64,000 nucleotides of DNA from Halomonas alkalicola (GTDB lineage Bacteria > Pseudomonadota > Gammaproteobacteria > Pseudomonadales > Halomonadaceae), in contig NZ_CP131913.1 of the NCBI RefSeq assembly GCF_030704205.1, positions 62,001-126,000 of the forward strand, in the 5' to 3' direction. Positions 45,804 through 53,610 of the stretch are shown one piece after another. The position numbers and the translations under genes are program-made. The notes below the pieces were generated by a model that ran no database searches, was not told where the DNA came from, and was given only the letters and a program-made list of their open reading frames with translations. The first letter of the stretch is position 1, and each line of letters opens with the position of its first letter.

Positions 45804-45841
45804 GGGGTCGTCTCAGAAAACGGAAAATAAAGCACGCTAAG
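45804..45841 (+). repeat. Left 38-bp terminal inverted repeat
   Basis: Begins GGGGTCGTCTCAGAAAAC; identical to the reverse complement of 52115-52152. The tnpR stop region overlaps its inner end. Confidence 0.93.
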
Positions 45842-46394
45842 CGTGCGTGGAGGCTGGCACCCAGCGGTACAGCGTCGGAATGGACACGCCGAGGTTCTTG
45901 GCCACGTCCTTGGGCGGCACCCCGCTGGCCAGCAGCTTCTTGGCCGACTCGATCTTGCTGTCGGTCATCTTCGGCTTGCGGCCGCCTTTGCGGCCGAGCT
46001 GCTTGGCGACTTCCAGCCCGGCGCGGGTGCGCTCGACGGTCAGCTCGCGCTCCATTTCGGCAAGGCTCGCCATGACGTGGAAGAAGAACCGCCCGGATGG
46101 TGTGCCGGTGTCGATGGAGTCGGTGAGGCTCCTGAACTGGACACCGTGCTTGTGCAGATCGCCGACCAGATCGACCAGTTGCTTGACCGACCGGCCCAGC
46201 CGGTCGAGCTTCCAGACGACCAAAGTATCGCCTTCGCGCAGCATTTCGAGCGTCTTGGCCAAGCCAGGCCGGTCTGCCCGCGTGCCACTCACCTTGTCCT
46301 CGAAGACCTTTTTACATCCGGCCTTGCTCAAGGCTTCGCGTTGCAGCTCCAGGTTCTGATCCTGCGTCGAGACGCGCGCATAGCCAATCAACAT
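45837..46394 (-). CDS. tnpR: Serine resolvase of the Tn3-family transposon
   Basis: 185 residues. The catalytic serine is in YARVSTQDQN (about S9). VVWKLDRLGRSVKQLVDLV and MASLAEMERELTVERTRAGL are the conserved resolvase core, and the C-terminal helix-turn-helix reads GVPPKDVAKNLGVSIPTLYRWV. It resolves cointegrates at a res site. Its start overlaps the end of the gene upstream by seven bases, so it appears to be the last gene of a four-gene operon, which is unusual. Its stop lies within the left inverted repeat. Confidence 0.93.
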   Translation of the reverse strand: MLIGYARVSTQDQNLELQREALSKAGCKKVFEDKVSGTRADRPGLAKTLEMLREGDTLVVWKLDRLGRSVKQLVDLVGDLHKHGVQFRSLTDSIDTGTPSGRFFFHVMASLAEMERELTVERTRAGLEVAKQLGRKGGRKPKMTDSKIESAKKLLASGVPPKDVAKNLGVSIPTLYRWVPASTHA

Positions 46395-46759
46395 GGCTTG
46401 TCTCGCGCCCGGTCGATGCGTTCCTGCATCGCCTGCATCACTTCTTCGTGGGTGTACGATCTGGCGTTGGCGTCGGTGGCTTGCCGCAGGGCTTCCTCAA
46501 CCTCGCGCGTCATCCGCTCGTAATCCTCCGGCCACAGCGCTTGCTCCATGCGCAGCGACGCCTGACCCAGCAGGTGCAGCAGGCTGAACAGCCGCATGTC
46601 GTTGGTGGCGACGATGCGCTCCCGAATCTGCTCCTGAATAGCTTCGCTAGCCCGATGCGCTTGTGGTGTGGCAGTCCCCTCGTAGTCAGCGGGGAATTCC
46701 GCTTCCTCGGCAATCCTTGCCCAGGCGCTGGCCAGCGCCTCGATGGTTGACGTGCTCAT
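46388..46759 (-). CDS. Hypothetical transposon cargo protein
   Basis: 123 residues beginning MSTSTIEALASAWARIAEEAEFP. It is soluble, acidic and mostly helical by composition, ending HEEVMQAMQERIDRARDKPC. No family was recognised. It overlaps tnpR by seven bases and the membrane-protein gene upstream by four, so it is tightly coupled to both. Confidence 0.65.
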   Translation of the reverse strand: MSTSTIEALASAWARIAEEAEFPADYEGTATPQAHRASEAIQEQIRERIVATNDMRLFSLLHLLGQASLRMEQALWPEDYERMTREVEEALRQATDANARSYTHEEVMQAMQERIDRARDKPC

Positions 46760-47256
46760 TTCCGCCGCTCCTGTGCTCTTTGGCGAATCAACCGGCCAAG
46801 GGGCCTCGACGCGAAAACCAGCAGCATCACGCCTATCGGATACCAGGTCGAGAAGACCACCAAGGCATCGAAGGCTGGCCGTCCGGTGTTGGTAGGCAGT
46901 ACGGCGGTCACAGCCATCAACCCGCCGACCGTCCAGATGATGCGCCACACGTAGGGCATCACGCGGGGCACGTAGCCGTCATCGAAAGCGGTCTGGTAGT
47001 AGCGGCGCAGGCCGCGCTCGGCAAGCGCCTGGCGCTGCCGCTCCGACAGCGCATCCGTCCGGCCATACCAGCGCCGGAATGGTGGACAGCGCAGCAGCAA
47101 AGGGGTGAAGAGGATCATCACCGCCACGATCGCGACACCCCACGCCATGACGGCGCCGGCATCGGGCCGCTTGGCGTTCTCGATCACGGGCGCGAAGACG
47201 CCCGGAGCACCGATCATCCAGAACAGCGCAATGTGCTGATGGAAGGAGAGCTTCAT
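46756..47256 (-). CDS. Hypothetical membrane protein, transposon cargo
   Basis: 166 residues from ATG 47256, with four hydrophobic segments: HIALFWMIGAPGVFA, VMAWGVAIVAVMILFTPLLL, IIWTVGGLMAVTAVL and FDALVVFSTWYPIGVMLLVFA. A charged central part contains RRWYGRTDALSERQRQALAERG. No family was recognised. ATGA overlaps link it to the genes on both sides. Confidence 0.65.
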   Translation of the reverse strand: MKLSFHQHIALFWMIGAPGVFAPVIENAKRPDAGAVMAWGVAIVAVMILFTPLLLRCPPFRRWYGRTDALSERQRQALAERGLRRYYQTAFDDGYVPRVMPYVWRIIWTVGGLMAVTAVLPTNTGRPAFDALVVFSTWYPIGVMLLVFASRPLGRLIRQRAQERRK

Positions 47257-47579
47257 TTGCTCATCCACTTGCGCAGCAGGCGCTTTTTCAGGGAGGCGCG
47301 TTCTTGCGGGTTGCGTCCCTTGTGATTGGCGATGCGATCCGCCGTGGCGGCCTGGCGCTTGACGGGCCAGTAGGAGCGGCCATCCTTGCCCATCGACCAG
47401 ACGCTGCTGGCCTGGTTTTCCAGCAGGGGCAGATGGGCGCTCAGGGCTTCGGGCGACGCGCTGGTCAGCGCCGTGCGCTCACGGGTGCGCCAGCGCTGAT
47501 GCCAGAGCTTCTTGTCCTCGCGCTCGCTGCCGCAGGTCGTGTGCCCGACGATGGGTGTTTTGCGGCGGCTGCGGCTCAT
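47253..47579 (-). CDS. Hypothetical basic protein, transposon cargo
   Basis: 108 residues beginning MSRSRRKTPIVGHTTCGSEREDKK, strongly basic at both ends (RASLKKRLLRKWMSK). There are no membrane segments and no recognised domain; a nucleic-acid-binding role is possible from charge alone. It is the first gene of the operon that ends with tnpR. Confidence 0.6.
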   Translation of the reverse strand: MSRSRRKTPIVGHTTCGSEREDKKLWHQRWRTRERTALTSASPEALSAHLPLLENQASSVWSMGKDGRSYWPVKRQAATADRIANHKGRNPQERASLKKRLLRKWMSK

Positions 47580-47833
47580 AACGTAGTGGTCTCCAAGAAC
47601 ATTCAGGACTGATCCCAGGCGTCGATGGTCAAGACCTGATCGGCAGGACAGGCGGCTACGCGGTCGGGAACTGGATGGTGTTCAGTCTCATGCCGACCCC
47701 ATTCGATTGATCGCGTCGCTTGCGGCACGCTGCGACGCAAGGAGGTTTGCGACCTGGTTTAGCAGCCGTGTCCGCTGCATGTCTGTTACCTATCTCCCCG
47801 ACCGCTCATTGGACCAACTCCAGAGATTGGGCT
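47580..47833. other. Gene-free stretch inside the transposon
   Basis: About 250 bases upstream of the cargo operon. It should hold the promoter of that operon and might hold a res site, since it is upstream of the tnpR-containing transcript. No clear paired subsites were found by eye. Confidence 0.4.
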
Positions 47834-48190
47834 CTATCGCTCAGCCAATACGAAACCGGCATTGGCTGATGCCACAACCGAGACGAACACAAATGGCTCG
47901 GTACCTGTATTTCGCGCCCCGTGCACTTGGCCCGGTCTTGCCACGGCTATCTCACCTTCCCTGAGGGCACGAACAATCCCATTGCCCTGAAAGTAATCAG
48001 CCATTCCCGACAAAACAGTCCACGTGTCTTGGCCGTGAGGATGAATGTGAGCCGCAATTTCCTGCCCGGGATGGACATGCCAAACCACGATAATTGAGTC
48101 TCGGGTTTCAAGCACAACGGAACGAATAGGCTCGCCTTCGGACGGCTGAACATACTCGGCTACAGAAAATATTCTCGATTCAACAGTCAT
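47834..48190 (-). CDS. Single-domain cupin protein, transposon cargo
   Basis: 118 residues. The cupin motif 1 region WHVHPGQEIAAHIHPHGQDTWTVLSG carries the usual histidine cluster, and motif 2 is around ARPGQVHGARN. It may be a metal-dependent enzyme or small binding protein; the substrate is unknown. ATG 48190 follows GAGGGA. Confidence 0.75.
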   Translation of the reverse strand: MTVESRIFSVAEYVQPSEGEPIRSVVLETRDSIIVVWHVHPGQEIAAHIHPHGQDTWTVLSGMADYFQGNGIVRALREGEIAVARPGQVHGARNTGTEPFVFVSVVASANAGFVLAER

Positions 48191-48237
48191 CGGAGATCCC
48201 TCTTTCACAGTGCCCCCAGACAGGCTGGATATGAGTT

Positions 48238-48411
48238 CTAACTCGAATTTGAACGGGAGGCTGGTCGTGCGGTCGTGCAGTTGCCGATGAGCGTGTCGGC
48301 TGCTGCCTCCTTGCCCACCAGCGAACTCACGTCCGTTGCGGCCATCCAGAAGGTCTTGCCCGAGCGCGGCTCATAGGTCGCGGGATCGAACACGCCAGAG
48401 GGGCCGAACAT
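48238..48411 (-). CDS. Possible small or truncated gene after hepT
   Basis: 57 residues beginning MFGPSGVFDPATYEPRSGKT. It starts 16 bases after hepT, and its composition (FWMAATDVSSLVGKEAAAD) looks protein-like rather than random. There is no ribosome site, and the last ten residues look like read-through of non-coding DNA. It is best regarded as the remnant of a longer gene, unidentified. Confidence 0.3.
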   Translation of the reverse strand: MFGPSGVFDPATYEPRSGKTFWMAATDVSSLVGKEAAADTLIGNCTTARPASRSNSS

Positions 48412-48426
48412 CGGCGGCTTGATTGG

Positions 48427-48813
48427 TCATGGCTCCATGCCTTTGTCGTTACGGTCTTCATCGTCGGCATCCTGACGCACGGCGGGCAATTGCTGGAGCA
48501 ACGCCGGCAGCCATTCCTGTACCGTCTCCCACACCACATCGAGGTTGATGTCGAAATAGCCGTGAGCCATGCGATTACGCATATTGCGCATGCTGCGCCA
48601 CGGCACGTCGGCATGCGCCTGGGTGAACTCGACGTAGCCATCCATCACCTTTGTGGCCGCCTCGCCGATGACGATCAGGCTCATGATGACGGCCTGCTGG
48701 GTGCGCTTGTCGGCCAAGAAGTCGTCCTTGGCCATCCCTTCCACGAAGCTGCGCGCATCGGTTGCGGCCTGCTGAATGTGGTCGAGGTAATCGGGCAGGC
48801 GGTTCTCGCTCAT
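48427..48813 (-). CDS. hepT: HEPN-domain toxin of a HepT/MntA toxin-antitoxin pair
   Basis: 128 residues of the DUF86/HEPN family. The RX4HXY active-site motif is present as RNRMAHGY (about residues 80-87). IVIGEAATKVMDGYVEFTQAH is the other conserved part. HepT proteins are RNases blocked by MntA-mediated AMPylation of the motif tyrosine. The C-terminal 15 residues are acidic. It overlaps the antitoxin gene by four bases (ATGA). TA modules are frequent passengers of Tn3-family elements. Confidence 0.88.
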   Translation of the reverse strand: MSENRLPDYLDHIQQAATDARSFVEGMAKDDFLADKRTQQAVIMSLIVIGEAATKVMDGYVEFTQAHADVPWRSMRNMRNRMAHGYFDINLDVVWETVQEWLPALLQQLPAVRQDADDEDRNDKGMEP

Positions 48814-49100
48814 ATCGGTTGCGCCTCCGCGAGCACCTTGGCCCGGAACTTCGGCGGCAGGTCGCCGGGAGTCAGCAGATCGACGTCAACGCCGAGCAGC
48901 GATTTCAGTTCTTCTTCCAAATCGCCCAAGTCCAACAACGTGGCACCGGGCAGCGCATCGACCAACAGGTCGAGGTCGCTGCCATCCCGGTCGGTGCCAT
49001 GCAGCACCGAGCCGAAGACGCGCGGGTTCGCGGCGCGAAAGCGGCCTACCGCTTCACGCACTGCGCTTCGCTTCATGTCAAGCACAACAGACGGTCGCAT
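48810..49100 (-). CDS. mntA: Minimal nucleotidyltransferase antitoxin
   Basis: 96 residues. The nucleotidyltransferase motif GSX10-12DXD is present in GSVLHGTDRDGSDLDLLVD. MntA-type antitoxins transfer AMP to the toxin HepT. ATG 49100 (MRPSVVLDMKRS) has AAAGGA five bases ahead. It is divergent from tnpA and lies first in the pair, before the toxin. Confidence 0.88.
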   Translation of the reverse strand: MRPSVVLDMKRSAVREAVGRFRAANPRVFGSVLHGTDRDGSDLDLLVDALPGATLLDLGDLEEELKSLLGVDVDLLTPGDLPPKFRAKVLAEAQPI

Positions 49101-49258
49101 GCGCATCCTTTCTTATCGAAACTCGTTGAGATGATATGCAATCAAGAATAGAATTTCAAGAACTATTTTCGAGAATCGCAATGCCTTGATTCCCGTGCCG
49201 CGCCGGTTGCCTTGGCGGGCTTGTCACAAACCTACTTTTTCAAGAAGAAGGAAACCGC
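49101..49258. promoter_or_regulatory. Divergent AT-rich region between mntA and tnpA
   Basis: This 158-base gap is the most AT-rich part of the element. AATCAAG and CTTGATT form an outer dyad, and AATAG with CTATT an inner one. It probably holds the promoters for the TA pair and tnpA, and could hold an operator or res site. The assignment is inference. Confidence 0.4.
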
Positions 49259-52119
49259 ATGCCCCGCCGTTCGATCCTCTCCGCCGCCGAGCGCGAAAGC
49301 CTGCTGGCGTTGCCGGACACCAAGGATGAGTTGATCCGTCACTACACGTTCAGCGAAAGCGACCTCTCCATCATCCGGCAGCGGCGCGGCCCGGCCAATC
49401 GGCTGGGCTTCGCGGTGCAGCTCTGCTACCTGCGCTTTCCCGGCGTCATCCTTGGCGCTGATGAGCCACCGTTCCCGCCATTGCTGAGACTGGTCGCCAA
49501 CCAGCTCAAGGTCGGCATCGAAAGCTGGGACGAGTACGGGCAGCGTGAGCAGACCCGACGCGAGCACCTGGTCGAGCTGCAAACGGTGTTCGGCTTCCAG
49601 CCGTTCACGATTGGCCACTACCGGCAGGCTGTCCAGTTGCTGACCGAGCTGGCCATGCAAACCGACAAGGGCATCGTGCTGGCCAGAGCCTTGATCGAGC
49701 ACCTGCGGCGGCAGTCGGTCATTGTGCCCGCCCTCAACGCCGTCGAGCGGGCGAGCGCCGAAGCGATTACCCGCGCCAACCGGCGTCTCTACGACGCCTT
49801 GGCTGAGCCGCTGACGGACGTGCATCGCCGTCGCCTCGACGATCTGCTCAAGCGCCGCGACAACGGCAAGACGACGTGGCTGGCCTGGCTGCGGCAATCC
49901 CCGGTCAAACCGAACTCGCGGCACATGCTGGAACACATCGAACGCCTCAAGGCGTGGCAGGCGCTCGACCTGCCCTCCGGCATCGAGCGGCTGGTTCACC
50001 AGAACCGGCTGCTCAAGATCGCCCGCGAGGGCGGCCAGATGACGCCCGCCGACCTGGCGAAGTTCGAGCCGCAGCGGCGTTACGCGACCCTGGTGGCGCT
50101 CGCCATCGAGGGCATGGCCACCGTCACCGACGAAATCATCGACCTGCATGACCGCATCCTGGGCAAGCTGTTCAATGCCGCCAAGAACAAGCATCAGCAG
50201 CAGTTCCAGGCATCCGGCAAGGCGATCAATGCCAAGGTGCGGCTGTTCGGGCGCATCGGCTCGCGCAACCCGAGGACTTCGATCTCCTGCACCGCATCGG
50301 CGAGAGCTACGCCACGCTGCGCCGCTACGCGCCGGAATTTCTCGACGTGCTCAAGTTGCGGGCCGCGCCCGCCGCCAAGGACGTACTCGACGCCATCGAG
50401 GTGCTGCGCAGCATGAACAGCGACAACGCCCGCAAGGTGCCCACCGACGCGCCGACCGAGTTCATCAAGCCGCGCTGGCAGAAGCTGGTGATGACCGACA
50501 CCGGCATCGACCGGCGCTACTACGAACTGTGCGCGCTGTCGGAGCTGAAGAACGCGCTGCGCTCCGGCGACATCTGGGTGCAAGGCTCGCGCCAGTTCAA
50601 GGACTTCGAGGACTACCTGGTGCCGCCCGCGAAATTCGCCAGCCTCAAGCAGGCCAGCGAATTGCCGCTGGCCGTGGCCACCGATTGCGACCAGTACCTG
50701 CATGACCGGCTGACGCTGCTGGAAACGCAGCTCGCCACCGTCAACCGCATGGCGCTGGCCAACGAGCTGCCGGACGCCATCATCACGGAGTCGGGCCTGA
50801 AGATCACGCCGCTCGATGCGGCGGTGCCCGATACCGCACAGGCCCTGATCGACCAGACGGCGATGATCCTACCGCACGTCAAGATCACCGAATTGCTGCT
50901 GGAGGTAGACGAATGGACGGGCTTCACCCGGCACTTCGCCCACCTGAAGTCAGGCGACCTGGCCAAGGACAAAAACCTGTTGCTGACCACGATCCTCGCC
51001 GACGCGATCAACCTGGGCCTGACCAAGATGGCGGAATCGTGCCCCGGCACGACCTACGCCAAGCTGGCCTGGCTGCAAGCCTGGCACATCCGCGACGAAA
51101 CCTACGGGGCGGCACTGGCCGAGCTGGTCAACGCGCAGTTCCGACATCCCTTCGCCGAGCATTGGGGCGACGGCACCACGTCATCGTCGGACGGCCAGAA
51201 CTTCCGCACCGGCAGCAAGGCCGAGAGCACCGGCCACATCAATCCGAAATACGGCAGCAGCCCAGGGCGGACGTTCTACACCCATATCCCCGACCAGTAC
51301 GCGCCGTTCCACACCAAGGTCGTGAACGTCGGCGTGCGCGACTCGACCTACGTGCTCGACGGCCTGCTGTATCACGAATCCGACCTGCGGATCGAGGAGC
51401 ACTACACCGACACGGCAGGGTTCACGGACCACGTCTTCGCGTTGATGCACCTGCTGGGCTTCCGCTTCGCCCCGCGCATTCGTGACCTGGGCGACACCAA
51501 GCTCTACATCCCGAAGGGCGATGCCACCTACGAGGCGTTGAAACCGATGATCGGCGGCACGCTCAACATCAAGCACGTCCGCGCCCATTGGGATGAAATC
51601 CTGCGGATGGCCACCTCGATCAAGCAGGGCACGGCGACGGCCTCGCTGATGCTCAGGAAGCTTGGCAGCTACCCGCGCCAGAACGGCCTGGCCGTCGCCC
51701 TGCGTGAGCTGGGACGCATCGAGCGCACACTGTTCATCCTGGACTGGCTGCAAAGCGTCGAGCTGCGCCGCCGCGTGCATGCCGGGCTGAACAAAGGCGA
51801 GGCGCGCAACGCGCTGGCCCGCGCCGTGTTCTTCAACCGCCTGGGGGAAATCCGCGACCGCAGCTTCGAGCAGCAGCGCTACCGGGCCAGCGGCCTCAAC
51901 CTGGTGACGGCGGCCATCGTGCTATGGAACACGGTCTATCTGGAGCGGGCCGCGAACGCCTTGCGTGGCCACGGTCAAGCCGTCGATGACGGCCTGTTGC
52001 AGTACCTGTCGCCGCTCGGCTGGGAGCACATCAACCTGACCGGCGATTACCTCTGGCGCAGCAGCGCCAAGATCGGCGCGGGCAAGTTCAGGCCGCTACG
52101 GCCGCTGCAACCGGCTTAG
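49259..52119 (+). pseudogene. tnpA: Tn3-family transposase TnpA with internal deletion and frameshift
   Basis: The N-terminal part starts at 49259 ([20 protein letters not shown]) and runs to KVRLFGRIG at about 50259. The frame then changes and resumes as [34 protein letters not shown]. From knowledge of the family, roughly 30-40 residues that normally join GRIG to QPEDFD are missing. The rest is intact to 52119, including the DDE catalytic parts [27 protein letters not shown] and VYLERAA. The product would be non-functional. The stop falls inside the right inverted repeat. Confidence 0.9.
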
Positions 52120-52152
52120 CGTGCTTTATTTTCCGTTTTCTGAGACGACCCC
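52115..52152 (-). repeat. Right 38-bp terminal inverted repeat
   Basis: Reverse complement of 45804-45841, no mismatch seen. Directly followed by the CTTCA duplication at 52153-52157. Confidence 0.93.
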
Positions 52153-52157
52153 CTTCA
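52153..52157 (+). repeat. Target duplication CTTCA, right side of the Tn3-family element
   Basis: Same pentamer as 45799-45803, immediately outside the right inverted repeat. Confidence 0.9.
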
Positions 52158-52219
52158 GCTCAACACCCTTTACCTTTATCGGGCGGGTTTTGTGACCCTA
52201 AGCATATGGCGATGCGCGC

Positions 52220-52567
52220 TCAAGGTGTCCAGCCCAGCTGCACCATGGCCATGTAGGCCGCGGTGCCGCCGATGATGGAGAGCAGGGCGTTGCGCCGCCA
52301 CAGGTGCAGCGTGACCACCGCCAGGGAGGCCAGGATCATCGGCCAGCCATTGGCCGCGGCGTTGAGCTGGCCCTCGGCCAGCGGGCGGAAGTCGCGCAGC
52401 GCATAGATCACCAGGATCATCATCACCGTGGGGGGCAGATAGCGGCCCAGGTGCAGGATCAGCGGGTGCTCGGCCTGACGGGCCAGGGCCACGAAGGGGA
52501 TCACCCGGGTGGCGAAGGTGGCCAGGGCGCACACCGCGATGAACAGCAGCAGGGTGGTGTGGCTCAT
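52220..52567 (-). CDS. azlD: Branched-chain amino acid exporter small subunit
   Basis: 115 residues with four membrane helices, beginning MSHTTLLLFIAVCALATFATRVIPF; RYLPPTVMMILVIYALRDF is the family core. AzlD works with AzlC to export branched-chain amino acids or related compounds. Its start overlaps the azlC stop by four bases. The transposon end lies 62 bases past its stop. Confidence 0.9.
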   Translation of the reverse strand: MSHTTLLLFIAVCALATFATRVIPFVALARQAEHPLILHLGRYLPPTVMMILVIYALRDFRPLAEGQLNAAANGWPMILASLAVVTLHLWRRNALLSIIGGTAAYMAMVQLGWTP

Positions 52568-53268
52568 GGGCGACTCTCCTGGGGCCGGGCCGGGCGCTGG
52601 AAGCGGTAGTGGGCCAGCAGTACCAGGCTCGCCGCGCCGATCGCGCCAAGCAGCAGGTGGCGGTCGGGCACCAGCAGCAGGGCTCCGATGCCCGTTGCCA
52701 GGGCAATCACGAAGGGCAGCGCCTGGCGCAGCCGGCGCGCCTGCTCCAGGGTGAGCACGATGAAGAGCGCGGTGAGGGCGAACTCGATGCCGCGGCTGTC
52801 GAATGCCAGGGTGCTGCCGATCAGCGCCCCGGCCAGGGAGCCGAGCACCCACCAGGCCTGGTTCAGCAGGCCGATGCGAAAGGCCAGGGCATGGTCCCGG
52901 GCGCGCTCCGGCGGCAGGGTGGTCAACAGCGAGTAGGTCTCATCGGTGAGCGAGAAGATCAGGTAGGGCTTGCGCCAGCCGGCGCCCTTGAAGCGCCTGA
53001 GCAGCGAGAGCCCGTAGAACAGGTGCCGCGAGTTGAGCATCAGGGTGGCCACCGCCACCTCGACCAGGCCGGCACCGGCGGCAAGAAGCGCCACCGCCAG
53101 GAACTGGCCGGCCCCGGCGTAGATGGCCAGCGACATCAGCAGGGCGGCCCAGACCGGGATGCCCACCTCGATGGCCAGGATGCCGAAGGCGGCCCCCAGC
53201 GGCAGGTAGCCGAACATCACCGGCACGGTCAGCGTGCCGGCCTCGCGCCAGGCGTTGGGCGATGACAA
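52564..53268 (-). CDS. azlC: Branched-chain amino acid exporter large subunit
   Basis: 234 residues with seven to eight helices. FGYLPLGAAFGILAIEVGIPVWAALLMSLAIYAGAGQFLAVALLAAG and LNSRHLFYGLSLLRRF are typical of AzlC. The TTG start at 53268 is chosen because AAGGAG lies eight bases ahead; the open frame extends upstream with no start signal. Its upstream neighbour is an IS21-family element whose end is 111 bases away. Confidence 0.88.
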   Translation of the reverse strand: MSSPNAWREAGTLTVPVMFGYLPLGAAFGILAIEVGIPVWAALLMSLAIYAGAGQFLAVALLAAGAGLVEVAVATLMLNSRHLFYGLSLLRRFKGAGWRKPYLIFSLTDETYSLLTTLPPERARDHALAFRIGLLNQAWWVLGSLAGALIGSTLAFDSRGIEFALTALFIVLTLEQARRLRQALPFVIALATGIGALLLVPDRHLLLGAIGAASLVLLAHYRFQRPARPQESRP

Positions 53269-53379
53269 GAGGTACACTCCTTCTGCGGGCCACCGGCATG
53301 GGGGTGGTGTCCATGGAATCGCCCATGGTAAGCCAAAAAACTGGCTTTGGCAGCCCGGGGCCGGAGAATCCACTGCAAT
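53269..53379. other. Remaining upstream region of azlC, cut by the IS21 insertion
   Basis: 111 bases between azlC and the IS end. AAGCCA and TGGCTT flank an A-rich spacer at about 53331-53348 and could be part of a regulatory or terminator structure. The sequence formerly joined the upstream region of the cytochrome b561 gene. Confidence 0.35.
53375..53379 (+). repeat. Target duplication GCAAT, left side of the IS21-family element
   Basis: GCAAT directly precedes the left end and also directly follows the right end at 56021-56025. IS21-family elements make 4-8 bp duplications. Confidence 0.85.
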
Positions 53380-53384
53380 TGCGT

Positions 53385-53557
53385 ATTCCGAGCCATCGTG
53401 ACCGCCCGTTCCGATCTATCGTGACCGACCATTCCGGGCCAACGTGACCGGCCATTCCGTTTCGTCGTGACCGATTTCGGCCTCTTTCCCGGAATCCGTG
53501 GTCACGATGTCGGAATCATCGGTCACGTTCCCGGAATCTCACCTAACTCGCTGGAAT
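53385..53557. repeat. Array of terminal repeats in the left end of the IS21-family element
   Basis: Four direct copies of a unit with ATTCCG (or GTTCCG) and CGTGACCG begin at 53385, 53408, 53431 and 53454, a 23-bp period. Inverted copies of CGGAAT follow at 53490, 53511, 53532 and, as TGGAAT, about 53552, a period of about 21 bp. IS21-family ends are known to carry several transposase-binding repeats, but eight at one end is many. Confidence 0.7.
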
Positions 53558-53610
53558 GATTCGGATTTTTACGGCATACCCCTCCTTTTGCCTTTGCCCT
53601 GGAGGGGGAC

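Larger units (their letters stand above)
45804..52152. mobile_element. Tn3-family transposon, about 6.35 kb, with defective transposase
   Basis: The ends are 38-bp perfect inverted repeats (45804-45841 and 52115-52152), starting GGGGTCGTCTCAG and ending CACGCTAAG, the Tn3-family pattern. They are flanked by CTTCA. Inside, from left: tnpR, three unknown genes, a cupin gene, a HepT/MntA pair (all minus), then tnpA (plus), which is deleted internally. Without intact TnpA it cannot move by itself, although its intact ends could be used by a related transposase. The clean duplication indicates insertion as one unit. I do not name a specific known transposon. Confidence 0.93.

Noticed and set aside
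53380-53557. Repeat array considered as a CRISPR
   Set aside because: Units are 21-23 bp with almost no spacer, change orientation halfway, and form the end of an insertion sequence; no cas gene is present.
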